Source: Lysobacterales bacterium
GTDB taxonomy: Bacteria; Pseudomonadota; Gammaproteobacteria; Xanthomonadales; Marinicellaceae
Length of the DNA: 59,571 nucleotides
Reading direction: 5' to 3'
Assembly: GCA_027067055.1 (NCBI GenBank)
Contig: JAMOMK010000104.1
Span: 1 to 59,571, forward strand
The notes below the pieces were generated by a model that ran no database searches, had not been told where the DNA came from, and saw only the letters and a list, made by a program, of their open reading frames with translations. Position 1 is the stretch's first letter; the number at the start of each line of letters is the position of its first letter. Both the position numbers and the translations under genes were made by a program. Below are positions 46,310 through 54,734 of the stretch, in pieces.

Positions 46310-46637
46310 AAGTATTCTCCTAAAAATGTAAATATACCGTGAGATTATACCAAGTCATTTTTAATAGTGTTGTAGTTTTTATCGATGACAATGATTTATT
46401 TTTTTAAATTGTGGCATCTTTTCATCTTAAATAACGTATATAGTAGTAGCATTAATGATTAATAAGTGGCTAAGACGCTTTCTAATTAATGTTTTTTTGA
46501 TGCAAGTCTCAAAAAAGCATTTGAAACATTCATGTAGGATAAATTCATTGGCTTCTAAAATGCACATATTAACCATGGCATTTGATTAATTAACGCACAA
46601 TGTTTATGATTAACTTTTTATACAATTGGAAACATTA
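46310..46637. other. Divergent intergenic region sodB/trpS
   Basis: The sodB promoter is readable on the minus strand as an extended -10, TTGGTATAAT, with the hexamer at 46349-46344, giving a leader of about 28 bases. On the plus side the only ORF is a 44-codon frame from the ATG at 46455 with no ribosome binding site and one Trp codon, which I do not regard as a gene. No repeats or hairpins of note. Confidence 0.5.
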
Positions 46638-47642
46638 ATGACAACTGTTCTTACGGGGATTACTACAACTGGCACACCCCACCTTGGAAATTACGTGGGT
46701 GCGATAAAGCCAGCCATTCAAAAAAGTCAATCAGAAAATTATGACAGCTATTTTTTCTTAGCTGATTTACATGCCTTAATTAAGTGTTGGGAGCCCGATA
46801 GAATTGCACAATCCACCAAAGAAATCGCAGCCACATGGTTAGCATTAGGTTTAGACACGGACAAAGCGATGTTTTATCGCCAATCGGATATTCCTGAAAT
46901 TCCAGAACTCACATGGTTACTGACATGCATGTGTTCAAAAGGTTTAATGAACCGTTCTCATGCTTACAAAGCCTTAGTGCAAGAAAATTTAGATACGGGC
47001 ACAAACGACCCTGACAAAGGCATCACTATGGGCTTGTTTTCCTATCCTGTATTAATGACAGCCGATATCTTAATGTTTAATGCCGATGAAGTGCCCGTTG
47101 GCAAAGACCAAACCCAACATCTGGAAATGGCACGCGATATTGCCGCTCGCTATAACCACCACTTTGGCGAACATTTTGTAATGCCACAAACCATTGTTGC
47201 CAAAGACCAAGCAGTTTTACCCGGGCTTGATGGTCGGAAAATGAGCAAAAGCTATAATAACACCATTCCTTTATGGTTGCCTGAAAAGAAATTACGCAAG
47301 CATATCATGAAAATCAAAACCAACATACTCGAACCAGGTCAACCAAAAGACCCCAATGACTCATTTGTGTTTGATATTTATAAAGCCTTTGCTACAAAAG
47401 AACAAACTAAAGTATTTGCTCAAAAATTTGCCGAAGGCATCGCATGGGGAGCTGCCAAACAAGAGTTATTTGAACTCATCAACAATGAACTAGCCGAACC
47501 AAGAGAGCGTTACAATGAACTCATGGAACAACCAGAACTCATTGAACAAGAATTATTAAAAGGTGCACAAAAAGCACGAGAGTTTTCAGTGCCTTTTTTG
47601 AAAAAATTAAAAAATGCGGTGGGGATTCGCCCTATTGCATAA
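46638..47642 (+). CDS. trpS: Tryptophanyl-tRNA synthetase
   Basis: A 334-residue class I synthetase charging tRNA-Trp. The HIGH-type motif is PHLGNYVG (residues about 14-21), the KMSKS motif is [11 protein letters not shown] (about 195-205), and the region [15 protein letters not shown] is typical of bacterial TrpS. The ATG at 46638 matches the family N-terminus; an in-frame TTG at 46626 adds four residues. Length is standard. A small inverted-repeat element follows the stop. Confidence 0.95.
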   Translation: MTTVLTGITTTGTPHLGNYVGAIKPAIQKSQSENYDSYFFLADLHALIKCWEPDRIAQSTKEIAATWLALGLDTDKAMFYRQSDIPEIPELTWLLTCMCSKGLMNRSHAYKALVQENLDTGTNDPDKGITMGLFSYPVLMTADILMFNADEVPVGKDQTQHLEMARDIAARYNHHFGEHFVMPQTIVAKDQAVLPGLDGRKMSKSYNNTIPLWLPEKKLRKHIMKIKTNILEPGQPKDPNDSFVFDIYKAFATKEQTKVFAQKFAEGIAWGAAKQELFELINNELAEPRERYNELMEQPELIEQELLKGAQKAREFSVPFLKKLKNAVGIRPIA

Positions 47643-47646
47643 TATT

Positions 47647-47726
47647 TAAAAGGGGTCAGTACCCTTTAACGCCAGCATGCGCAGGTTACGGATAAAAGAG
47701 GAGCTAAAGGGTACTGACCCCTTTTA
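47647..47726. mobile_element. 80-bp inverted-repeat element (REPIN/MITE-like)
   Basis: A perfect 22-base inverted repeat, 47647-47668 and 47705-47726, has core GGGGTCAGTACCC and encloses 36 bases. Single copies of the same core occur at 451-467 and 1095-1110. The right end stops just before the ribosome binding site of the next gene. Confidence 0.85.
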
Positions 47727-47734
47727 GGAGAATT

Positions 47735-48745
47735 ATGATAGATTTTAACTTAAAAGATGTATTTAGAGCATTATGGAAAACCAAAGAGTTTATGCTCTTT
47801 CGATTTTTGATATATTTCGGAATTACCATTGGTTATATATTGGGTACAGGAACAGGTGCTGGCATAGGTTGGTCTATTGGTAGTGTCGCAGGTGGTAATG
47901 ATGGCTCAGCAACAGGCTTATTTTATGGCATGATAGGTGGGTTTGGTATTGTCTCAGGAATACTTTATTATGTTCGTGAATATTTGTTGTACATGGTCAA
48001 AGCAGGTCATATTGCAGTCATTATGAAACACCTTGATGGCGAAGAAATTCCATCAGGAAAAGGTCAAATTGCCTATGCACAAAGCATTGTCAAAGAACGA
48101 TTTAAAGAAGCATCAGTGTTATTTGCTGTTGATCAAATAATCAAAGGCGTAGTAAAGTTCATTACTCGATTATTTTCAGGAATAATGACCTTTCTACCCT
48201 TCATCCCAAAGCCTATTGTTAGTTTTATCAATGGAGTGGTCAGAAATTCAGTGACTTATGTGGATGAAATCATATTAGCCTATAACATCAAAAATGAAAT
48301 AGACAATCCATGGGAAGGCTCAAAAACAGCCATTGTTTTGTATGCACAAAATTACAAGAAATTCCTCAAAAATGCGGTATTTGTTACCGCGATTAGTTGG
48401 ATATTAACTCTGTTGGTTGTTGCTTTAACCTTTGGACCCATCGCAGCTATGTTGAAAATGGGCAATTTTGATTTAGGTTACATGCCATTTGTAATTGCTG
48501 TTGTGGCATCCATCAGCATTAAAGCTGCTTTGATAGATCCTTTTGCCATGACCGCCTTAATGCAGGTGTTTTTCAAAGTCACAGAAGGCCAAGAAGCCGA
48601 TCCTGAATGGGAAGCAAAGCTTGAAAAAGGCTCAAAGAAATTCCGCGAAATGAAAGACAAAGCAACCTCATGGGTTTCATCTAAATTTGGTGAAAAAGAC
48701 AAAGACAGTCCCGATGCAGAAGACGGATTACCGCCTCAGGCTTAA
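47735..48745 (+). CDS. Hypothetical multi-pass membrane protein (336 aa)
   Basis: Family not recognised. Residues about 20-80 are glycine-rich membrane helices (YILGTGTGAGIGWSIGSVAGG, YGMIGGFGIVSGILYY). An amphipathic middle follows, then two helices at about 215-240 and 245-270. A charged lysine/glutamate-rich tail (EAKLEKGSKKFREMKDK) ends in GLPPQA. The pattern is of an inner-membrane protein with a cytoplasmic C-terminus. AGGAG lies directly after the inverted-repeat element, six bases before the ATG, so the element may influence expression. It is followed by a strong terminator. Confidence 0.75.
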   Translation: MIDFNLKDVFRALWKTKEFMLFRFLIYFGITIGYILGTGTGAGIGWSIGSVAGGNDGSATGLFYGMIGGFGIVSGILYYVREYLLYMVKAGHIAVIMKHLDGEEIPSGKGQIAYAQSIVKERFKEASVLFAVDQIIKGVVKFITRLFSGIMTFLPFIPKPIVSFINGVVRNSVTYVDEIILAYNIKNEIDNPWEGSKTAIVLYAQNYKKFLKNAVFVTAISWILTLLVVALTFGPIAAMLKMGNFDLGYMPFVIAVVASISIKAALIDPFAMTALMQVFFKVTEGQEADPEWEAKLEKGSKKFREMKDKATSWVSSKFGEKDKDSPDAEDGLPPQA

Positions 48746-48757
48746 GCCTCTAAAAAT

Positions 48758-48793
48758 AAAAAAACCTCAGTTTAGCAAAGCTGAGGTTTTTTT
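48758..48793. terminator. Strong bidirectional intrinsic terminator
   Basis: AAAAAAACCTCAG (48758-48770) pairs with CTGAGGTTTTTTT (48781-48793), loop of ten bases. It ends the membrane-protein gene and may also stop minus-strand transcription from the vapBC side. Confidence 0.9.
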
Positions 48794-48874
48794 ATTTGTG
48801 CCTAATGCTCATATCATTTTGCATGCCGTTACACCTTGTTTGCGAACTAAGCGTGACAAAATTTTCTTACTTTT

Positions 48875-48958
48875 GTAGTGGCTTCCCCTTGTGGGAGCCT
48901 TGTTTGGTTTGACTCCCATGCTATTGCTTGAAAAGGAGCCCACAAGGGACTCCACTAC
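48875..48958. repeat. REP-like imperfect inverted repeat
   Basis: The left arm GTAGTGGCTTCCCCTTGTGG (48875-48894, continuing a few bases) and the complement of the right arm (48936-48958, GTAGTGGAGTCCCTTGTGGG) differ at a few positions. They flank about 38 bases. Typical of dispersed REP/BIME sequences between genes. Confidence 0.65.
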
Positions 48959-49025
48959 TTTATCAAAATTCCAAATATGCTCATATGGATAGTTGGGCTT
49001 TGTATATAATTGAGTGCCAAGCTTA

Positions 49026-49442
49026 CTATTCCCAAGGGTTTATCAAATTAACACCCGTATATTTAAAGTCATTAATATTTCGAGTCACAATCGTCATGTT
49101 ATGAACTATAGCTGTTGCTGCAATCAAAGCATCTCTGTCTGAGCGCGGGTCAGGTACATGCAATCCAGCACAACAATGGGCTACCACTGTATCAATTGGC
49201 AAAATTCTTTGAGAAAATGTCTTAAGCACATGATTATCAAGCCAGTGCCTTAACATTTTGCCTTGTTTTTTATCTTTGCGTTCGATTAACAAAACACCAG
49301 TTTGCAATTCCATCACCGTAATAACCGATAAAAACAAGTGTGAAACAGGAACGGTTAATGCCCACTCAACAACATTAGCATCAACTTTTTGAGATTTTGC
49401 TTTTCTTAATTCAGAAATAACATTGGTATCAAGAATATACAT
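49026..49442 (-). CDS. vapC: VapC-type PIN-domain toxin
   Basis: A 138-residue PIN-domain ribonuclease. Acidic residues are in place: LDTNVISEL (D5), SVITVMELQTG (E46 region), DPRSDRDALIAATA and VTRNINDF. VapC toxins cleave tRNA or rRNA and are blocked by the antitoxin. It starts on the stop codon of the antitoxin gene (one-base overlap). The motif DRDALIAATAIVHNMTIVTRN is the usual second half of the fold. The 3' side ends in REP-like DNA. Confidence 0.85.
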   Translation of the reverse strand: MYILDTNVISELRKAKSQKVDANVVEWALTVPVSHLFLSVITVMELQTGVLLIERKDKKQGKMLRHWLDNHVLKTFSQRILPIDTVVAHCCAGLHVPDPRSDRDALIAATAIVHNMTIVTRNINDFKYTGVNLINPWE

Positions 49443-49699
49443 TAATCAGATAAATCAGCAGGATGAAACAAATCCCCTTTCAACTTAGGCGCTTCAAAAT
49501 CAACATCGCAATCATCCATCGCCAGTAAATCCATAATATTTTCAGTATCACCTGTTAATTTCTGGTATTCCTCAAAAGTCATCAATACATGCGTCGTCTC
49601 TCCACGATTAGTTATATAAACAGGGCTGTCTTCACAGACCTTTTTTATCTTACTAATGTCTTGATTAAACTCTCTACTTGTTACTTTTTTGATAGTCAT
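49442..49699 (-). CDS. Phd/YefM-type antitoxin of the VapC toxin
   Basis: An 85-residue protein. N-terminal MTIKKVTSREFNQDISKIKK and then PVYITNRGETTHVLMTFEEYQKL form the Phd/YefM DNA-binding fold, followed by an acidic C-terminal tail (LLAMDDCDVDFEAPKLKGDLF) that would wrap the toxin. It is directly preceded by a perfect palindromic operator. Antitoxins of this class repress their own operon together with the toxin. Confidence 0.85.
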   Translation of the reverse strand: MTIKKVTSREFNQDISKIKKVCEDSPVYITNRGETTHVLMTFEEYQKLTGDTENIMDLLAMDDCDVDFEAPKLKGDLFHPADLSD

Positions 49700-49709
49700 T
49701 ATTTGCTTT

Positions 49710-49745
49710 ATTGATTAATGTAGATATGTTACTACATTAATCAAT
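49710..49745. promoter_or_regulatory. Palindromic operator of the vapC module
   Basis: ATTGATTAATGTAG (49710-49723) and CTACATTAATCAAT (49732-49745) are perfect inverted repeats separated by eight bases. The site ends ten bases upstream of the antitoxin ATG, where an autorepressor would bind. The stretch 49746-50009 shows only a small GATGGGC/GCCCATC hairpin at 49857-49873 and no credible gene. Confidence 0.7.
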
Positions 49746-50009
49746 AATATTTAAGAAATATTTATCTTTATCAAAGAAAAATACCACTACTAAAGCATAA
49801 ACAACAAATACTAAGCACCACAAATTAACTAATTAATTACTCGATTCCTGCGTAAGATGGGCTCTGCCCATCATATTTAGAACTGGTTGATTATTGGAAC
49901 ACCTTATTACATTACCATTAGGTAAAACCTGTCTTGCCAGAACAATTGTAAGTTTAATGTTATTGATGTTATAATGAATGCGTATATACATCATTAAGTA
50001 TAAAAACTC

Positions 50010-50228
50010 ATGAACCTCCAAGCTAGAAAATTAGATTTAATTGAATATTTGATTCAAATTAATGATGAAAAAGTCATTAATCAGATTGAACGTTTATTAG
50101 ATCAATCAAAAAGCATACCATTTTCACAAACAGAGCTAATTTCAAGAGCCAAACAATCCAATTTAGATTACCAAATGGGTAAAATCAAAACACAAGAACA
50201 ACTAGAAAGCGATTCAACTCACTGGTAA
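50010..50228 (+). CDS. Orphan antitoxin-like protein (72 aa)
   Basis: The N-terminus MNLQARKLDLIEYLIQINDEKVINQIERLL matches the helical start of small antitoxins partnered with RelE/ParE toxins, and the C-terminus (SRAKQSNLDYQMGKIKTQEQL) has the typical toxin-wrapping look. Downstream, only the first 14 codons of a toxin-like gene remain (50233-50277). It is probably a leftover antitoxin, free to act as a decoy or unregulated. No strong ribosome binding site. Confidence 0.6.
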   Translation: MNLQARKLDLIEYLIQINDEKVINQIERLLDQSKSIPFSQTELISRAKQSNLDYQMGKIKTQEQLESDSTHW

Positions 50229-50232
50229 TGCT

Positions 50233-50277
50233 ATGAAAATTCTATGGACAGAATTTGCAGAATGGATTTTAAACTAA
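50233..50277 (+). pseudogene. Remnant of a RelE/ParE-type toxin gene
   Basis: ATG begins a 14-codon frame MKILWTEFAEWILN, close to the common N-terminus of RelE/ParE toxins (MKxxWTxFA). It starts four bases after the antitoxin stop and ends in TAA where the toxin should continue. The rest of the gene is gone. Confidence 0.5.
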
Positions 50278-50282
50278 TTAAC

Positions 50283-50696
50283 TTAATAAACAGTTAATTT
50301 ATTCATTAATTCTTTTATAAATTCTTCATTTTCATTTTCTAAGTTTTTTTCATAAGTCTTATTCATAATAAAAAATAACCTTCTTCCTTGTTTGGAAACA
50401 TTGATAACAATATCAAAAGGTGTATTTTCATCATATGTTTTATCTAACTTATATTCTGTTGCACCGCTTCCAACTAACCTCTTTCTAATATCATTATTTA
50501 GTTCTTTATAAGATTCCGATAAAGCTTTCAAATCAGTGATAAAAGATTGATTTACAATATGTGATAATTCACAAAATTCATCAAAAGAAATTTGCATTAA
50601 TAGAAAATAATCAAAGCAGTTGGCAATAATCTTAGTTTTATCAAAACTATCTACTTTATCCAATATTAGTATCAGTTGATTTGAATTCTTCATCAT
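50283..50696 (-). CDS. Hypothetical protein, downstream part of a probably frameshifted gene
   Basis: A 137-residue frame, soluble and helical (LDKVDSFDKTKIIANCFDYFLLMQISFDEFCELSHIVNQSFITDLKAL), with a C-terminal alpha/beta part. It overlaps the 50656-50982 frame, and in the overlap the two frames read through the same DNA, one base apart. Joined there, they give one continuous helical protein, since the two parts complement each other. I do not recognise the family. Expression of this part alone is uncertain because its ATG has no ribosome binding site. Confidence 0.45.
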   Translation of the reverse strand: MMKNSNQLILILDKVDSFDKTKIIANCFDYFLLMQISFDEFCELSHIVNQSFITDLKALSESYKELNNDIRKRLVGSGATEYKLDKTYDENTPFDIVINVSKQGRRLFFIMNKTYEKNLENENEEFIKELMNKLTVY

Positions 50697-50982
50697 TGTT
50701 AATTTTGTATTGAAAACTTTGGATTTCAGGTTTAGTTATAGACTGTAAATTTTGCATAAAAGACAAAAGTTTTTTAAGAAACAATTTATCGCTAAAAGAT
50801 TTATGTATTGATAAATATTTACTAATCCAACCAACAATAGGTATATCTTTTAAAGAATCATCAGTTAAGGTGCTATCAAGTATATGTTCACCAATTTCAG
50901 ATAGTAACTCAACACCGTTTGGATTGGCTATGTACTCAACTATACTATTTTCAAATTTAATGTTTTCCATATGATATTCCAT
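50656..50982 (-). CDS. Hypothetical protein, upstream part of a probably frameshifted gene
   Basis: A 108-residue frame (starts MEYHMENIKFENSIVEYI, contains IPIVGWISKYLSIHKSFSDKLFLKKLLSFMQNL). The segment after IPIVG is consistent with a soluble, helical protein whose continuation is expected but cut off by STDTNIG and a stop. See 50283-50696 for the other half. Likely a pseudogene or a sequencing indel. The preceding 50 bases are AT-only, without obvious regulatory sites. Confidence 0.45.
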   Translation of the reverse strand: MEYHMENIKFENSIVEYIANPNGVELLSEIGEHILDSTLTDDSLKDIPIVGWISKYLSIHKSFSDKLFLKKLLSFMQNLQSITKPEIQSFQYKINNDEEFKSTDTNIG

Positions 50983-51132
50983 ATATAAAGTGATTTATTT
51001 TATGAGTAAATAATTTTTTTTATATAGTAGCACTTAACTTCTCTAAACTAAATATATTACAAAAATTTAAGCCTAGGATAATTATAAAATAAAAAATATC
51101 TATCTATGATATTTATCACTTTGAAAAAACCA

Positions 51133-51370
51133 CGATACCTACTGAGAAACCTACATTCGCAGGCATGACGATTTTTTTTGTTTTTGAAGTGATAGTATTT
51201 TTAAACTTTGCGTAACTTGGCGCCTTCTTTGCGATCTTTCGCGTTACGCTTTTAAGAATCTCCGTGTAACTCCGTGCCTCCTCTGTGAACCTCTGTGTTC
51301 CTTAGCAGTTTCAAACAAAACCTCGATACCCAATGAGGTTCCTGCCTTCGCAGGAATGACGGTGTTTTTT
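51133..51370. repeat. Two REP-like copies flanking short degenerate repeats
   Basis: The gap 50983-51389 holds no gene. The motif CGATACC, about 15 bases, then a variant of CCTGCCTTCGCAGGAATGACG occurs at 51133-51178 and 51324-51370; the second copy has the hairpin TCCTGCCTTCGCAGGA. Between them lies a string of CTCCGTG and CCTCTGTG direct repeats (about 51260-51300). This is common dispersed REP-type DNA after the arginine operon. Confidence 0.6.
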
Positions 51371-51389
51371 CGGTATGATAGTGGTTTGG

Positions 51390-52340
51390 TTAGACAATCC
51401 CCAAATTCATCTCCAAGCCCAACGCCAAATTCATATTTTGTATGGCTTGTGTGGCTGCGCCTTTGAGGAGGTTGTCTATGCAAGCACAAACCACTAGGTG
51501 TTTGCCTTTGATGGTGAATCCGCCAATTAATACGTTGTGGGTGTTTTGTACTTGGGTGACTTCAGGGATTTCTTTTGTGACTTTTATGAATTCAAATTGT
51601 TTATAAAAATTTTGGTATATTTGTTCTATTTCAGATTCGTTTTTTTCTTGTTTTAGGTTTATGGAAATCGTTAAATGAATGCCTCTGAAGAATTCAGCAA
51701 CATGTGGCATGAGGTTGACTGGATGGTTTAATACTCTGCTGACTTCATTTTCGTGGATATGATCAACCAATTTATAGGGCATGAGGTTGTCTTTGAGTAA
51801 TTCTGGATTGTTTTTATCGCTGGATTTACTGCCTGCACCAGAATACCCTGAGACACCAAATATATGTGGTGCACCATCAAGCATGTCAACAATAGGCATT
51901 ATGCCGAGTTGTGATGCAGTTGCGTAGCAGCCTGGATTAGCAATGAGTTTTTTGCCGATTATTTGTTTTTGGCGCGTTTCAGGTTGCCCATAAGTCCATG
52001 TGTTGTCAAATCGAAAGTCCGAACTTAAATCGATTATCGCACACTTTTTACTGATTTTAAGCCATAAATCGTAATTTTTAGCAGCAATATTATTTGGCAA
52101 GGCTAGAAATAAGACATCTAAATCTTTATCGGCTAAGCCGCCCAGTTCATCCGCACAATAGCACAAGCTTTCATCAGAAAAACCCGTGACAATCTCAGAT
52201 ACTTTTTTGCCATTGTATTCACGAGAATAAGCTGCTACTAATTCTGTTTGTACGTGTTTATCGATAAGTTTTATTAATTCAAACCCAACATAACCTCTGG
52301 CTCCAACTAAAGCGACTTTTATCATGTCTTTAGTTTTCAT
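51390..52340 (-). CDS. argC: N-acetyl-gamma-glutamyl-phosphate reductase ArgC
   Basis: A 316-residue NADPH-dependent enzyme making N-acetylglutamate semialdehyde, step three of arginine synthesis. GARGYVGFELIKL is the dinucleotide-binding loop, IANPGCYATA holds the catalytic cysteine, and SGYSGAGSKSS and the His-containing NLMPHVAEFFRGIHLTISI are conserved. AGGAG precedes the ATG, which overlaps the argB stop as ATGA. It is the last gene of the operon; argH, which follows it in Xanthomonas-type clusters, is not present. Confidence 0.93.
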   Translation of the reverse strand: MKTKDMIKVALVGARGYVGFELIKLIDKHVQTELVAAYSREYNGKKVSEIVTGFSDESLCYCADELGGLADKDLDVLFLALPNNIAAKNYDLWLKISKKCAIIDLSSDFRFDNTWTYGQPETRQKQIIGKKLIANPGCYATASQLGIMPIVDMLDGAPHIFGVSGYSGAGSKSSDKNNPELLKDNLMPYKLVDHIHENEVSRVLNHPVNLMPHVAEFFRGIHLTISINLKQEKNESEIEQIYQNFYKQFEFIKVTKEIPEVTQVQNTHNVLIGGFTIKGKHLVVCACIDNLLKGAATQAIQNMNLALGLEMNLGIV

Positions 52341-53653
52341 AAATTATTCTCCTGCCAACTATCGGCATAATTAGCACCGACTTGCATACATTCTATCGCC
52401 TTATCTAAAGGCATTCCACAACTGTAAACTATCCAATTATCCTTTTTATAACTGCATTGGGCTTGTTTGTAATACCACATGTTTATTTTATTTGTGTTGC
52501 GCGAACGCCAATAGATTTGAGGGTAAACACTTAGCATTTGTTGCCAAATCGCTTTGCCCAAACCTTGCCCTTGGGCTTGTGGAGTAACGGCGAATTTATT
52601 TAAATAAGCCTTGCCATCATGTCCTTGGGTAACCAGTGCAACCGCTTGTCCTGATTCGGATATAAAGATGGATTTCAGTTCTATTTCATCAAAGAAGTCT
52701 TGCTTTAACTTTTTGCCGAAGGTGTTTTCCAGCAAGCTAATGAGTTTAAGTTTAACCGCCGAACCAATGAGTTGGTGGTGGTTGATGTTTTCGCCCATGC
52801 AAATAAACGTGCCTTTGCCTTTGTGGGTAAATAACTCTTTGCCCAATTCACTGGCAGCAGTGATTGAGACACTCAGTTTTCGAGGCATGGGTTTGAGTAA
52901 TTGGTAAATCTGTTGGATTTTTAACTTCATGCCCGAATGCAACCACGGTTGTTGCATGAGGTTATCGTATTGGTTATGTAATTGAATAGCAGAAATCAAT
53001 TGGTCATTCTCATCCAACATGCCACCCGTAGGCGTTACAAATATCACTTTGGCTGGTTTAGATTCCCACACCAATTTACGAATAGCAATATCGGCATTGA
53101 TATTGAGTACATTGCCAGCATCATCGGTACCAAGACAACTCAAAACAGGCACTTGTTTGTCCTTGATGGCCTGATTTATTTCATCCAGTTTCACTTGTTT
53201 GATTTTACCCACATGACCGTATTTTTCTTTATCCAAATAATCACAGGAGAATATATTATTGAATATGCTTTTGGTTTTTATATCGTGTTGAGCCAAAGCA
53301 TCCAATAATTGCTGATGCACATCTTTGATAACAGGTTGAATTAACTCGATGGTTTGATCATCGGTAACGCGCAAGCCATCAAGCTTTTGCACAGGCACGT
53401 TTTGTTTACTGGTTTCGGCATCAATTTGTGTGCCTGCACCGTGCAAAACGATGGGAATTAAGCCCAAATGCGTGATTAATGACAAAGATTGTGCCAATTC
53501 TTCCAGTTGGGTTGCAATAACATTGCCACCAACTTTGACCACGGCAAATTTGACTTGTTTGTCGTCTTTGTATTGATCCAAATAATACTGTGCTTCGGTG
53601 GAATGACCTAGTTGCAACAGCACTTGTTTGATTAAATTTTGTTTAGCTTGCAT
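52337..53653 (-). CDS. argB: Bifunctional N-acetylglutamate kinase/synthase (ArgB with C-terminal GNAT domain)
   Basis: About 438 residues. The amino-acid kinase domain (1-285) has AVVKVGGNVI, VLHGAGTQIDAE, LDGLRVTDDQT and KVIFVTPTGGMLDE. The C-terminal acetyltransferase domain (about 290-438) has LNKFAVTPQAQGQGLGKAIWQQM and WRSRNTNKINMWYYKQAQCS. This matches the fused NAGK-NAGS of Xanthomonads, which makes N-acetylglutamate and phosphorylates it, so no separate argA is needed. Such enzymes are feedback-inhibited by arginine. The ATG at 53653 overlaps argE by 11 bases. An earlier in-frame start at 53740 lies inside argE. Confidence 0.9.
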   Translation of the reverse strand: MQAKQNLIKQVLLQLGHSTEAQYYLDQYKDDKQVKFAVVKVGGNVIATQLEELAQSLSLITHLGLIPIVLHGAGTQIDAETSKQNVPVQKLDGLRVTDDQTIELIQPVIKDVHQQLLDALAQHDIKTKSIFNNIFSCDYLDKEKYGHVGKIKQVKLDEINQAIKDKQVPVLSCLGTDDAGNVLNINADIAIRKLVWESKPAKVIFVTPTGGMLDENDQLISAIQLHNQYDNLMQQPWLHSGMKLKIQQIYQLLKPMPRKLSVSITAASELGKELFTHKGKGTFICMGENINHHQLIGSAVKLKLISLLENTFGKKLKQDFFDEIELKSIFISESGQAVALVTQGHDGKAYLNKFAVTPQAQGQGLGKAIWQQMLSVYPQIYWRSRNTNKINMWYYKQAQCSYKKDNWIVYSCGMPLDKAIECMQVGANYADSWQENNL

Positions 53654-54734
53654 GAATAATTCCTTGGTAGATGGTGTAGATTTTTTCAAGTTGAGAAACC
53701 TCAACCCATTCATCAATGGTGTGTGCTTGTTTGATATCACCGGGACCTAAAACAATGGCAGCAAAGCCCGCTTGTGAAAATAAGGCTGCTTCGGTCCAAA
53801 AATCAACAGGATTGGCGACTTCAACTGCATGTTTTGAACAAAATTCAAGACTGGCTTTATCATTTTGCCCATCAGCAGGCAAAGGTGGGGCTATCATGCC
53901 TGCTCTAAATTTAGCCTTTTTATCAAAGACTTGCATGTTTTCAAAAATTTCCTTTGATGAAATACCTGATGGAACACGTGCACTAAAATCAAGATTGACC
54001 TTTTCGGCAATCATATTGTTTTTCTCACCACCTTTGATAACACCAACATTAAAGCAAATACCTGCTGGGTTGTCTTCGCTGACAAAACCATTTGCATAAT
54101 TCAATGCTTGGCTCAACCATTTATTGGCTTTGTGGATGGCATTTTCTTTCAAAGCTATCGCCATCGAGGAATGTCCGCATACACCACTAAACTCAATATA
54201 TGTCGAGAGGTAACCTCGATGAGAAACCACCGCTTTGGCATTGGTGGGTTCCGCAATAATAATTTGTTTGTATTGCGACAAATCATTGTTATCAATAAAA
54301 CTCTGCACACAACAACCATTTGCGCCCTCTTCATCCGAGGTAAAAACCACAGCCATATCATCGACTGATTCTGCTAATACCATTAATATGGCAGCAGCTC
54401 CTTTAATATCACAACTGCCACGTCCATAAGCCTTATCATTATCAATTGTCAACTTAAACGGGTCATGATTCCATTGCTTAATAGTGCTTGCTGTCACTGG
54501 CACAGTATCGAGATGTACATTAAATAGTTCGGTGGGTTGACCTTTTTTTGCATAAAAAATCACATGCCCATCACCTAAATCGGTTATTTCCACCTTAAAA
54601 CCATAATTTTTAAAGTGCTTTTTCAGTTGTACGTACAACTTATCCTCTTTATAAATCTTCCGTGGTGGATTTTGCGTGTCTTGCTGGATAAGGAAATCCA
54701 AATTGTTTAGTATTTTTTTTGTTGCTCTTTTCAT
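53643..54734 (-). CDS. argE: N-acetylcitrulline (acetylornithine-type) deacetylase
   Basis: A 363-residue M20-family metallohydrolase. Zinc ligands: FNVHLDTVPV, YGRGSCDIKGA, SDEEGANG (EE pair) and a terminal HTIDEW. In pathways with N-acetylornithine carbamoyltransferase, the substrate is N-acetylcitrulline, released as citrulline plus acetate. That assignment is inferred from the argF' gene in the same operon. It overlaps the Fic gene by ATGA on the 5' side and argB on the 3' side, so the three are tightly coupled. Confidence 0.87.
   Translation of the reverse strand: MKRATKKILNNLDFLIQQDTQNPPRKIYKEDKLYVQLKKHFKNYGFKVEITDLGDGHVIFYAKKGQPTELFNVHLDTVPVTASTIKQWNHDPFKLTIDNDKAYGRGSCDIKGAAAILMVLAESVDDMAVVFTSDEEGANGCCVQSFIDNNDLSQYKQIIIAEPTNAKAVVSHRGYLSTYIEFSGVCGHSSMAIALKENAIHKANKWLSQALNYANGFVSEDNPAGICFNVGVIKGGEKNNMIAEKVNLDFSARVPSGISSKEIFENMQVFDKKAKFRAGMIAPPLPADGQNDKASLEFCSKHAVEVANPVDFWTEAALFSQAGFAAIVLGPGDIKQAHTIDEWVEVSQLEKIYTIYQGIIHAS

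Noticed and set aside
46455-46589. Trp-sensing leader peptide for trpS
   Set aside because: The 44-codon frame has only one Trp codon and no terminator or alternative hairpins follow.
49833-50021. 62-residue minus-strand ORF
   Set aside because: It overlaps the start of the antitoxin gene, has no ribosome binding site and no recognisable features.
53643-53740. Longer argB product starting at 53740
   Set aside because: The extra 29 residues come from argE coding sequence in another frame and do not resemble a kinase N-terminus.
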